Source: Thermoplasmata archaeon
GTDB taxonomy: Archaea > Thermoplasmatota > Thermoplasmata > Lutacidiplasmatales > UBA184
DNA length: 8,753 nt
Reading direction: 5' to 3'
NCBI GenBank assembly: GCA_030039825.1
Contig: JASHUV010000181.1
Coordinates: 1-8,753 of the forward strand
Below are positions 1-5,975 of the stretch, piece after piece. The notes under the pieces were generated by a model. That model saw only the letters and a program-made list of their open reading frames with translations. It ran no database searches and was not told the DNA's origin. The position numbers and the translations under genes are program-made. Every line of letters starts with the position of its first letter. Within the stretch, counting starts at the first letter, position 1.

Positions 1-883
1 CGTTCAACCACCACTCGGCCCCCGACGGTAGGCCGGACGCGAGGAACGTCACCGGGTAGGTCACCCGGGTGAAGGCGACGGACCTCTCCAGCGCGCTGCC
101 ATTCACCGTGAGCGTGCCGCCCGGGGCGGAGTAGTCGGGATCGACCGAGGCCACCGAGTACCCGTACACCCCGTCCGGCGCCGTGACGAGCAGGGACGCC
201 GAGGTCGTCCCGTGGACCCCGAGGCCGGTGAGGTTGACCGACCATGACGTCCCGTTCGGCAGGCCGGTCTCGTTGAACCAAACGTCGTACGGCACGGGAT
301 CGAAGGTGGCCGTGATCGTCCCCGACCCGCTCACGAGCACCGATTCGCCTTGCGCGGTGATCCCGCCCGTGTACGCCCAGCCCCCGAACTCCTCCCCGGG
401 ACAGGACCGGACCTCCAGGATGTAGGACCCGCCCGGGGCGACCGTGGTTCCCCCGTTCGAATACGCCGTGCCGTTGAACACGATCGAGCCGCAGCTCGAC
501 GGGTCCGTGTAGAACGTGATGTTGTAGGTCGAGACGGCGGGGCGGGAGCCGACCGTCGTCAGGGGGTGGGCCGCCTCGGGCCGGCCACCAGCGGGCCCCG
601 GCGGGTCCTGGAGGGCCGACGAACCGGCGGGGGAGTGGGCCGGCGCCGCGGTCGCCGCCGAGGACGTCGGCCCCTCGGATAGCATCCCCGCCGGGGCGAC
701 GCCCCCGGGCGCGGTCGACGCCGTCCTCATCGCGAGGGCGGTCGGTGACTTGGCCCCGGGCTCCGGCCCGAGAGAATATCTCCCCGAGATCGCCGGCCCG
801 GTGCCCATCAGGAGCGGTCCGACGAGCACCGCCATGACGACGAGGGCGACCGTCCCTCCTCGGCGACCGGCTGCCCCGTTCAT
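1..883 (-). CDS. Secreted repeat surface protein, N-terminal part (runs off left edge)
   Basis: Open reading frame from an ATG at 883 to the window edge, 294 codons, no stop. Residues 1-34 look like a signal peptide: a short N-terminus with RR, then the hydrophobic run TVALVVMAVLVGPLLMG. Residues 35 to about 115 are an Ala/Pro/Ser/Gly-rich linker. From about residue 118 there is a beta-repeat-like domain (start STYNITFYTDPSSCGS, later EEFGGWAYTGG and GTITATFDP), followed by YDVWFNETGLPNGTSWSVNLTG and, at the edge, a second copy beginning YPVTFLASGLPSGAEWWLN. Repeats of the form VxFxExGLPxGTxWxV are frequent in large extracellular proteins of Thermoplasmata. Several N-x-S/T sequons (NIT, NGT, NET, NLT, NGS) fit a glycosylated external protein. 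A Cys pair (SSCGS and RSCPG) could form a disulfide. The specific function is unknown and the C-terminal anchor is not visible. It is transcribed divergently from the next surface-protein gene. Confidence 0.85.
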   Translation of the reverse strand, partial: MNGAAGRRGGTVALVVMAVLVGPLLMGTGPAISGRYSLGPEPGAKSPTALAMRTASTAPGGVAPAGMLSEGPTSSAATAAPAHSPAGSSALQDPPGPAGGRPEAAHPLTTVGSRPAVSTYNITFYTDPSSCGSIVFNGTAYSNGGTTVAPGGSYILEVRSCPGEEFGGWAYTGGITAQGESVLVSGSGTITATFDPVPYDVWFNETGLPNGTSWSVNLTGLGVHGTTSASLLVTAPDGVYGYSVASVDPDYSAPGGTLTVNGSALERSVAFTRVTYPVTFLASGLPSGAEWWLN

Positions 884-919
884 GCGACGCCGAGCGGTGG
901 CGACGAGCCCGGAACGGAA

Positions 920-927
920 TCATAAAC
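920..927 (-). promoter_or_regulatory. TATA-like box for the leftward surface-protein gene
   Basis: On the minus strand this reads GTTTATGA, an AT-rich island in GC-rich DNA, centred about 41 bases before the ATG at 883. Archaeal TATA boxes sit about 25-30 bases before the transcription start, so the leader would be about 12-16 bases. The ATG inside the box is out of frame with the gene. Assigned by position and composition only. Confidence 0.45.
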
Positions 928-1126
928 CTCCTGACCTCATACTGGGGACGGCGCGAGCGGCGGGAGATCCTCGCCCGGGGCGGCCCCGCCGGTCGGCGTT
1001 CCCGATCCGACGTTCTGTCGGGAGCTCGAGCGGACGAGGGGACCGGCGCCGCCTCCCCACATCGACATGGCCGACCGGGGTCCCCGCCGCCGGGGAAGGA
1101 CGCGCCGCCCAGTATCACCGGATAGA

Positions 1127-1134
1127 GTTTATCG
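1127..1134 (+). promoter_or_regulatory. TATA-like box for the rightward surface-protein gene
   Basis: Reads GTTTATCG and shares the GTTTAT core with the divergent promoter. Transcription would start near 1155. That puts the upstream in-frame ATGs at 1067 and 1148 outside the transcript and favours the ATG at 1196, with a leader of about 40 bases. Confidence 0.4.
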
Positions 1135-1195
1135 CGGTGGCTCGCGGATGGCGAACCCGCCCGCGGCGGGTCGACGATCGGCCGCGGTCCAACGG

Positions 1196-2914
1196 ATGAC
1201 CGCCCGACATCCCCCTTCGGAGAACGCGGGAGTGGGCCGGCGGGGGCCCCTCGCCCACGGTGTCGGGGGGGAGGCGCCCGGTGGCGACGGCGCGACCCGC
1301 TCGAAACGGCCGGACCGTCCCCGGGAGCGCCCCGGTCCCCGCGGGGCGTTGCTGCTCGCCGTCCTGGTCACCGCCGCCCTCGTCGCGTCCAGCATCGGAG
1401 GGCCGGGCGCCGGCGGCGCGCTCGCGGCGCGGCCGGGGTGCCCGGCGGCTCCCGTGGCGGGAGGGTCCTGTCTCCACGCGGAGGCCCGAGCCGGGGGAAG
1501 CGGCGGCTCGCCCCCATCGAACGCCTCCTCGCAGCCGGAGTTCGGTTCGGTGGGCTCGGTGGCGCTTCCCGAAAGCGATCCGACGGGCCTGGTCTATGTG
1601 CCGACCTGCGGGTGCCTCGAGGTCATCGGCGGGAGCTACTTGGGCGAGCTCCAACTGGTCCGAAACTCCTCGGTCGTCGGGAACGTATCCTTCGATCAGC
1701 CGACGGAAGGGGTGGCGTACTCCCCGGTGAGCGGGGAGGTCTATGTCGGCCTCTCGGACGGGGTGATCGACGTCCTCCAGGGAACCGACCTCGTCCGGGC
1801 CATCGATCTCGCGGACGGGGGCGCGGGCTGTGGCGCGCCGATGGCGTACGATCCGGCCGACCGGGACATCCTGATCGGGTGCAGCGTGGACGGCGGCGGC
1901 ATCGACGCCGTGCAGGTCCTCGATCCGGCGAACGACAGCCTCGTCGTCGTCAACATGACCTCCGTCCCCACCGCCCTCACCTACGATCCGGCCGACGGCG
2001 AGATGATCGTCGTCCTGACCCCGGGCCCCGCCGCCGGCGGCCTCGTCGTGCTGAACGGGACGAGCGTGGTCGAGACCATCAGCGGCTCGAGCTTCCTATC
2101 GCCGTCACCCGTGTCGGCCGCCTACGACGGAGCGGACGGATGGCTCTACGTCAGCGGCCGTAACGCTTCACCCTCCTGCTCGTCGACGTGCGGTTTCGTG
2201 TCGGTCCTCAACGGGACCTCCCTCGTCGCCACGATCGGGGCGGGGAGCTACCCGGGCGCGCTCTCCTACGATCCCACGACCGGGACCGTCGACTGTGCCA
2301 ACGAGGGCAGCGACAACGTGACGGCGATCCGCGGGACCTCGGTGATCGGGAGCCGGCCCACGGGCGATCTCCCGTTCGCCCTCGCGTACGACCCCGCCGA
2401 CGAGGAGCCCTACGCCTCCAACTTCGACGACGCGAACCTGTCGGTCTTCTCGACCTACCTCACGATCGACCCGCTGACGGCGAGCGCCTCCGGGAGCCTC
2501 CCGGACGCCGTGGATGTCGGCGAGAGCCTGCCGTTCGACTCCACCCTCGCGGTCCCGGGCGCCGGCGGGCTGACCGCATCGGTGGCGATCACCCCCGCCG
2601 GGGGGCTGATCTGCGGCGCGGTCAGCGTCCCAGCGAACGCCACTCCGGGGTCGACGGTCGCCTTCCGGTGCACCGGCTCGACGCCCGGGACCTACACGGT
2701 GGGCCTGAACGTGACCGACCGGACCGACACCGCGGTCGGCGTCTCCCTCGCGGTCACCGTCGACCCCGCCCTGATGGCGACGCCTCCCGTCGCCGTCGTG
2801 GGAGCCGCGGGCCGGGTGTCGGGCCCCCTCGACCTCGACGTCGGGGAGAACCTGACCGTTCCACCGCGAATGGAATTCTATTCCACTCCCGGTGATGGGA
2901 AGCCGGGACCGTAG
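1196..2914 (+). CDS. Secreted YVTN-like beta-propeller / PKD-like surface protein, C-terminus truncated by IS insertion
   Basis: A frame of 572 residues from ATG 1196; in-frame ATGs at 1067 and 1148 lie before the predicted transcript start, and GTG 1232 is another option. After a long basic N-terminal stretch there is a hydrophobic segment at residues 51-67 (ALLLAVLVTAALVASS), a probable signal peptide or anchor. Residues about 131-419 form seven repeats of the pattern P-x-x-laYDPadgeiyV...vlnGTsvvatI, seen clearly as MAYDPADRD, LTYDPADGE, LSYDPTTGT and LAYDPADEE; this is typical of YVTN-like beta-propellers. Residues about 421-524 (VDVGESLPFDSTLAV ... GTYTVGLNVTDRTDTA) resemble a PKD/Ig-like domain. 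A second such domain begins at LDLDVGENLT and breaks off at residue 555-556. The last 16 residues are encoded by the inserted element, antisense to tnpB. Many N-x-S/T sequons and paired Cys residues fit an extracellular protein. Ligand and function are unknown. The missing tail probably included the remaining domain and any membrane anchor. Confidence 0.8.
   Translation: MTARHPPSENAGVGRRGPLAHGVGGEAPGGDGATRSKRPDRPRERPGPRGALLLAVLVTAALVASSIGGPGAGGALAARPGCPAAPVAGGSCLHAEARAGGSGGSPPSNASSQPEFGSVGSVALPESDPTGLVYVPTCGCLEVIGGSYLGELQLVRNSSVVGNVSFDQPTEGVAYSPVSGEVYVGLSDGVIDVLQGTDLVRAIDLADGGAGCGAPMAYDPADRDILIGCSVDGGGIDAVQVLDPANDSLVVVNMTSVPTALTYDPADGEMIVVLTPGPAAGGLVVLNGTSVVETISGSSFLSPSPVSAAYDGADGWLYVSGRNASPSCSSTCGFVSVLNGTSLVATIGAGSYPGALSYDPTTGTVDCANEGSDNVTAIRGTSVIGSRPTGDLPFALAYDPADEEPYASNFDDANLSVFSTYLTIDPLTASASGSLPDAVDVGESLPFDSTLAVPGAGGLTASVAITPAGGLICGAVSVPANATPGSTVAFRCTGSTPGTYTVGLNVTDRTDTAVGVSLAVTVDPALMATPPVAVVGAAGRVSGPLDLDVGENLTVPPRMEFYSTPGDGKPGP
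2857..2864. repeat. Direct repeat CGTTCCAC, copy at the tnpB-side edge
   Basis: Identical to 4592-4599; the match is exactly 8 bases, with both neighbouring bases differing. It lies in frame in the surface-protein gene (GTT CCA), where recognisable protein homology stops. Probably the recombination core or part of the target site. Confidence 0.5.
2871..2885. repeat. Perfect inverted repeat at the element's tnpB end
   Basis: TGGAAT-TCT-ATTCCA: 6-bp arms around 3 bases, overlapping the tnpB stop codon. ATTC units also recur at the other end (TTATTCATTCATATTCG on the minus strand), so these may be recombinase binding sites. Alternatively this is the last hairpin of the guide RNA. Seen directly; the role is inferred. 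Confidence 0.45.
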
Positions 2915-3984
2915 GCTCCGGCGGGGTGGGCGTCTCCTCCCTCGAACCTATCGAGGAGGTTCCGCGCGGCGTTCACATCCGCCTGGTCGGAGTAGCCACA
3001 CCCCCGACACCGGAACATCTCCCCCTTTCGGTTCCCCCTCTCGGTGTGGCCGCAGACGTGGCACCGTTGACTGCTGTACGCCGGCGGCACCCGGACGAAA
3101 CGAACACGGTTCATCTCGCAGGCCCGTTCGAGCCGACCCAGCCAGTCGCGGTACGCCCACGCACCGAGACTCCGCCGCATGTTGCGCGAGAGGCGGCGGT
3201 CTCTCCTCATGCCATGATGGAGACGCTTGAGGTCCTCCACGACCAGCGTTCGCGGTTCGAGAGCGGCGATCTCCTTCGCCACCTCGGCCATCCGCTGGTG
3301 GAGGGCGTGTCGGGCGCGTTGCTGGCCCCGGGAGCCGTGGCGCCGTCGGCGGACGATCGCCATGAGGCCCTCGAGGTCCGTCCCGAACCGGCGGCAGTCC
3401 GACAGGGTCGCGAGCGCGTGGACTCCGGAGTCGAGACCGAGCTCGGGGCCCTCCGTCCTCGGTTCGCCGACCTCCACCTCGAAGGCGAGCTGGACGCTCT
3501 CCTCGGTGATGATGTACGACTCCTTTCGTCGAGCCCGGGGGTCCTGGGCGTATCGGAGGTAGTGCCGATGATAGCGGACCGGTAGATCGAGGCGGATCCC
3601 CCGGCCGATCGAGGCGAGGTGGAGCCACGCGTCGAACGACGCCGCCTCCTTCGAGGGCCGGAGCGTCCCGATCGTCGAGGAGACGCACATGCGCGTCCCT
3701 TTGTGGACTGGCTTCCGGGCGAGACGCCCATCCCGCTCCCTCGCCGCCCGCGCCATGTCGATCGCCTCTCGGGCGGCGACCTTGCGCATCCGGGCCGAGA
3801 GCCAGGTGTCCTCGACGACGATGTTCCCCTTCGTCAGCTCCCGCTTCTGCCACCGGCGGCCCCAGAAGCGGCCGATGAACACGTTCACCACCCGGCCGTA
3901 CTCGGAGAGCACCTCCCTCAGTTCGAGGCGCTTGGCCCGGGTCGAGAAGCCGAGCGAGCACTTCGTCGAGCGGACGACCTTCAT
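2878..3984 (-). CDS. tnpB: TnpB RNA-guided nuclease of the IS607 element
   Basis: 368 residues from ATG 3984, whose first bases overlap the tnpA stop (ATGA). TnpB is an RNA-guided DNA endonuclease, ancestral to Cas12, that cuts the empty donor or target site and promotes retention and spread of the element. The N-terminal half (about 1-175) is the basic wedge/REC-like region. The RuvC triad is complete: D185 in LGLDSGVHALAT, E250 in TLVVEDLK, and D336 in DQADVNAARN. A four-Cys zinc finger lies between the last two (C308, C311, C326, C329; CHVCGH and CRGCGY). The length is normal for TnpB and there is no frameshift, so the nuclease is probably active. The frame is also open far upstream of 3984, but that part runs antisense or out of phase with other genes and is not coding. 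A good ribosome site precedes the ATG. Confidence 0.95.
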   Translation of the reverse strand: MKVVRSTKCSLGFSTRAKRLELREVLSEYGRVVNVFIGRFWGRRWQKRELTKGNIVVEDTWLSARMRKVAAREAIDMARAARERDGRLARKPVHKGTRMCVSSTIGTLRPSKEAASFDAWLHLASIGRGIRLDLPVRYHRHYLRYAQDPRARRKESYIITEESVQLAFEVEVGEPRTEGPELGLDSGVHALATLSDCRRFGTDLEGLMAIVRRRRHGSRGQQRARHALHQRMAEVAKEIAALEPRTLVVEDLKRLHHGMRRDRRLSRNMRRSLGAWAYRDWLGRLERACEMNRVRFVRVPPAYSSQRCHVCGHTERGNRKGEMFRCRGCGYSDQADVNAARNLLDRFEGGDAHPAGAYGPGFPSPGVE

Positions 3985-4556
3985 TCCCCCGCCTCCTTCG
4001 CGGCGGCCAGGGCCTTGAGCGCCCGGTTCCGGGCCGACCGCTTCCCGTAGAGCCGGGCGCAGAAGCTCGTCAGGGCATCGACCATGTCTCGGACCAGGTC
4101 GTCGTTGGCCTCGCCCTCCTCGACCACGATGAGCCGACGGCCGGATCGGGCGAGGGCGGCTTCGATGTACTCCGAACCGAACCGGGCCAGCCGATCCCGG
4201 TGCTCCACCACGATCGCGGTGACCGTCGGGTCGCGAAGGAGACCGAGGAGCTTCCGCCGATGGTCGTTCAGTCCGGAGCCGACCTCGGCGACCACGCGGG
4301 CGACCCGGAGGTCGTGCTCGGTGGCCCAGGCGGCGAGCCGGCCCTGCTGGCGCTCGAGGTCGGCCTTCTGGGCATGGGAGGAGACCCGGGCGTAGATCGC
4401 CACCGAGGGGGGAGGTTCCGGGACCTCGTTGAGACGGACGAGGATGGTCCCGGTCTTGAGCTGGAGGGCGGGGACCGGGAGGACGCCCTGGTGGAACCAC
4501 TTCCAGGCAGTGCGGTAGTGGACGCCGTTCTGACGGGCCCAATCGGCGAGCTTCAA
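3981..4556 (-). CDS. tnpA: IS607-family serine recombinase/transposase TnpA
   Basis: 191 residues from a TTG start at 4556. A stop lies in frame 11 codons upstream and no ATG or GTG intervenes, so TTG is the first usable codon. Residues 1-45 form a MerR-type helix-turn-helix (ADWARQNGVHYRTAWKWFHQG), which binds the element ends. Residues 52-150 are the resolvase catalytic domain: Y55-A-R-V-S59-S with S59 as expected nucleophile and R57 beside it, and E119-H-R-D-R-L-A-R125 carrying the conserved arginines. The C-terminal helix (about 150-190) mediates oligomer formation in this family. The protein is short and has the DNA-binding domain first, the reverse of classical resolvases, as is typical of IS607. 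It excises the element as a circle and reinserts it with little target specificity. Confidence 0.94.
   Translation of the reverse strand: MKLADWARQNGVHYRTAWKWFHQGVLPVPALQLKTGTILVRLNEVPEPPPSVAIYARVSSHAQKADLERQQGRLAAWATEHDLRVARVVAEVGSGLNDHRRKLLGLLRDPTVTAIVVEHRDRLARFGSEYIEAALARSGRRLIVVEEGEANDDLVRDMVDALTSFCARLYGKRSARNRALKALAAAKEAGE
3992..3996 (-). promoter_or_regulatory. Strong Shine-Dalgarno site for tnpB
   Basis: GGAGG on the minus strand, seven bases before the ATG at 3984 and inside the end of tnpA. It fixes the tnpB start and suggests coupled or independent re-initiation on a shared mRNA. tnpA itself has no such site. Confidence 0.65.
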
Positions 4557-4578
4557 CCAACGAGAACGAATATGAATG

Positions 4579-4586
4579 AATAAAAG
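4579..4586 (-). promoter_or_regulatory. TATA-like box of the IS607 element (tnpA promoter)
   Basis: Reads CTTTTATT on the minus strand, in the most AT-rich stretch of the window. Its centre is about 26 bases before the TTG start, so the tnpA transcript would be nearly leaderless. The same T-rich tract lies downstream of the NOG1 gene and could also stop its transcription, as archaeal terminators are T-rich; that is inference. Confidence 0.45.
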
Positions 4587-4591
4587 TCAAT

Positions 4592-4599
4592 CGTTCCAC
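4592..4599. repeat. Direct repeat CGTTCCAC, copy at the tnpA-side edge
   Basis: Second copy of the 8-bp sequence at 2857-2864, located 36 bases outside the tnpA start and just beyond the AT-rich element end. It marks the likely junction with the original chromosomal DNA. Confidence 0.5.
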
Positions 4600-4772
4600 G
4601 GGCAGCTGAGACCCCCTCGGGCGCCCCGACGATCCGGAGCGACGCCCCCCGGAGCGCGAGCTTCGATCCGATCGATATCGTCCCCCCCACGGTCCGGTCG
4701 GTAAAGCCCTCTGGGGGGGGGCCGCTCGTCTGCGTCCCGTCCGGGTCGCCGGGTCCGCCCGCGCAAAGCGCC
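4600..4772. other. Spacer between IS607 element and NOG1 gene; possible remnant of the interrupted surface gene
   Basis: No gene supported. If the surface gene once continued here, its frame (GTT at 4593) stays open through the spacer and on, antisense, through most of the NOG1 gene to 5684, and shows no PKD-like or membrane-anchor sequence. The other two plus frames stop at 4607 and 4702. A minus-strand frame also reads smoothly (TVGGTISIGSKLALRG, ASLRIVGAPEGVSA) but has no recognisable start or family. A run of nine G at 4713-4721 is a possible indel site. Confidence 0.5.
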
Positions 4773-5840
4773 CTAACCGGAGGACGGTCCGACGATCTCG
4801 ACCCGGTCGGGATCGGGTCCGGGGGTCGGCGGGTCCGGCGCGGGATGGCGGCGGCGCTGCTCGGCGAGGACCTCCCGAAGGCGCTCGCGGAGCGCGTCGA
4901 GACCCTCCCCGGTCCTCGAGGAGACCGAGATCCGTCGCCCGCTCCCGGCGCCGAGATCGGCCTTCGTCTCGATCTCGAGCACCGGGAGGTCCGGACGGTT
5001 CCGGCGCCATCGTTCCACGAGCCGCTCCTGCTCCTCGACGGAGTAGCCGCAGGTCCCGGTTGGGTCGAGCACGAACAGGACGATCGACGCCGCGCCCGAG
5101 ACCGCGACCTCCGCCTCGGCCTCGGCGGGGTTCTTCGGCGAGGCCCGGTCGAGCAGGCCCGGCGTGTCGAGGACCTGGAGCCGGTCGAACCCGAGGTCGG
5201 CATGGCCGACCTCCAGCGCCACGGTGGTGAACGGGTAGGGCGCGACCTTCGGCCTCGCCGAGGAGAGCCGGGCGACGAGCGAGGACTTCCCGACGTTCGG
5301 GAACCCGGCGACGGCGACGACCGGGACCCCCGGGTCGAGCTGCGGGCGCGACCGTCGGAACCGCGCGACCTCCGCGAGGAGGGCGAGGTCGGGGTCGACC
5401 TCGCGCACGAAGCTCGCGAGCCGTCCGTAGAACTGTCGGACGGCCGCGCCGAACGCCTCGGTCTCCGAGGCCCTCCGGAGCCGGCGCTGCTCCTCGACGC
5501 TGACGCCCCGGATCCGCTCGAGCGCCCGGCCGACGCGTCGCTCGGCGCGATCGAACCGTCCCGCTCCGAACCTCCGATCGATCAAGGCCCGGTCGAAGTC
5601 GGTGAGCTCCGGCCTCTGCGCCGTCCGGACGGCGAGACGGAGGTGGCGGCCGACGACGGCCCCGCTCCGGACGATCTTCAATAGCGCCCGTCGACGGGCG
5701 CGGTCGAGGCGGGTCTCGCCGTGCGGGGTCGCGCGGTACGCGGCGCGGAACGCCGCATCGAGGATCGCCGAGGACGGCGGGCGGCCCGGGCGGGCCCCCC
5801 CGGCGGCCCCGCGGTCCTCCCGCCCCTTCCCCCCGGGCAT
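4773..5840 (-). CDS. nog1: NOG1-family GTPase (ribosome biogenesis)
   Basis: 355 residues from ATG 5840. NOG1 is an Obg-class GTPase; the eukaryotic protein acts in 60S subunit assembly and the archaeal one is presumed to act on the large ribosomal subunit. Residues about 23-165 are the helical NOG1 N-terminal domain, rich in Arg and Lys. The GTPase domain has G1 GFPNVGKSS (179-187), the switch segment PYPFTT (201-206), VGH (211-213), G3 DTPGLLD (225-231), CGYSVEEQ (264-271), G4 TKAD (292-295) and G5 SVSSRTGEG (305-313). PYxFTT...VGH, DTPGxLD and CGYSxEEQ are NOG1 hallmarks. G4 has Thr in place of the usual Asn of NKxD. The first 20 or so residues are low complexity, so the true start could be slightly downstream. 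The long eukaryotic C-terminal extension is absent, as in archaea. Transcribed divergently from gcvPA. Confidence 0.92.
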   Translation of the reverse strand: MPGGKGREDRGAAGGARPGRPPSSAILDAAFRAAYRATPHGETRLDRARRRALLKIVRSGAVVGRHLRLAVRTAQRPELTDFDRALIDRRFGAGRFDRAERRVGRALERIRGVSVEEQRRLRRASETEAFGAAVRQFYGRLASFVREVDPDLALLAEVARFRRSRPQLDPGVPVVAVAGFPNVGKSSLVARLSSARPKVAPYPFTTVALEVGHADLGFDRLQVLDTPGLLDRASPKNPAEAEAEVAVSGAASIVLFVLDPTGTCGYSVEEQERLVERWRRNRPDLPVLEIETKADLGAGSGRRISVSSRTGEGLDALRERLREVLAEQRRRHPAPDPPTPGPDPDRVEIVGPSSG

Positions 5841-5864
5841 CGTGGGCGGGGAGCGCCCGGGGGG

Positions 5865-5872
5865 GGAAAATG
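5865..5872 (-). promoter_or_regulatory. Weak TATA-like box for the NOG1 gene
   Basis: CATTTTCC on the minus strand, about 28 bases before the ATG, which would give a leaderless message. It sits against a run of eight G (5859-5866 on the plus strand). No Shine-Dalgarno site is seen, which agrees with leaderless translation. Weak match. Confidence 0.3.
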
Positions 5873-5932
5873 ACGCCCCCCGACGCCGTGGGCCGCGACG
5901 CGGTGGCGTTCGCGCCCGTTCGGGCAAGCAGC

Positions 5933-5940
5933 ATTTTAAG
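5933..5940 (+). promoter_or_regulatory. TATA-like box for the gcvPA-gcvPB operon
   Basis: ATTTTAAG, an isolated AT-rich octamer centred about 40 bases before ATG 5976, implying a leader of about 10-15 bases. A weak purine stretch (GAGAGGGA) just before the ATG may act as a ribosome site. No riboswitch-like structure fits into so short a leader. Confidence 0.5.
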
Positions 5941-5975
5941 CGCCGCCCGGCTCGCGCGGGGCCCGAGAGGGACGA

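Larger units (their letters stand above)
884..1195. other. Divergent intergenic region between two surface-protein genes
   Basis: About 310 bases with no convincing gene. Open frames crossing it are rich in Arg, Pro and Gly, resemble no family, and look like GC-rich shadows. The only distinctive sequence is two short AT-rich islands, GTTTATGA facing left (920-927) and GTTTATCG facing right (1127-1134). I see no tRNA, terminator or regulator site that I can support. Confidence 0.6.
2857..3010 (-). ncRNA. Probable TnpB guide RNA (omega/reRNA) scaffold region, boundaries approximate
   Basis: In IS200/IS605 and IS607 elements the guide RNA of TnpB comes from the 3' end of tnpB through the element edge, with the guide read from flanking DNA. 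Here three hairpins lie in the last 90 bases: 2936-2959 (9-bp stem with a one-base bulge and a 5-base loop), 2888-2907 (CCCGG/CCGGG, 10-base loop) and 2871-2885. If the edge is at the direct repeat, the guide would begin GTCAGGTTCTCCCCGA, antisense to the surface gene. The 5' limit cannot be set from sequence alone, and GC-rich DNA forms such stems easily. Confidence 0.4.
2857..4599 (-). mobile_element. IS607-family insertion sequence carrying tnpA and tnpB
   Basis: The element has the IS607 layout: a serine recombinase gene (tnpA) overlapping tnpB, both on the minus strand, in about 1.74 kb, a usual size for the family. The left end (element orientation) is the AT-rich stretch at about 4561-4590 before tnpA; the right end lies just past the tnpB stop at 2878. 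The 8-bp sequence CGTTCCAC occurs at 2857-2864 and 4592-4599, and I take these as the edges. IS607 elements do not normally make target duplications, so a short identity between target and circle junction is the better explanation. The insertion breaks the surface-protein gene on its left. Both genes have complete frames and catalytic residues, so the element may be active. The exact boundaries are inferred and could be off by several bases. Confidence 0.8.

Noticed and set aside
183..682. Small plus-strand frames near the left edge
   Set aside because: They are antisense to the surface-protein gene on the minus strand, which has a signal peptide and recognisable repeats.
1067..1195. N-terminal extension of the propeller protein from ATG 1067 or 1148
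   Set aside because: It would put a highly basic, Pro/Arg-rich stretch of over 70 residues before the signal segment, and it lies upstream of the transcript start implied by the TATA-like box at 1127-1134. Not fully excluded.
2926..3585. 219-codon plus-strand frame and others opposite tnpB
   Set aside because: They are antisense to a protein with intact catalytic and zinc-finger residues; their own translations show no motif.
4845..5684. 279-codon plus-strand frame opposite NOG1, in frame with the interrupted surface gene across the element
   Set aside because: Openness here follows from codon bias of NOG1 on the other strand; the translation is low complexity and shares nothing with surface-protein domains.
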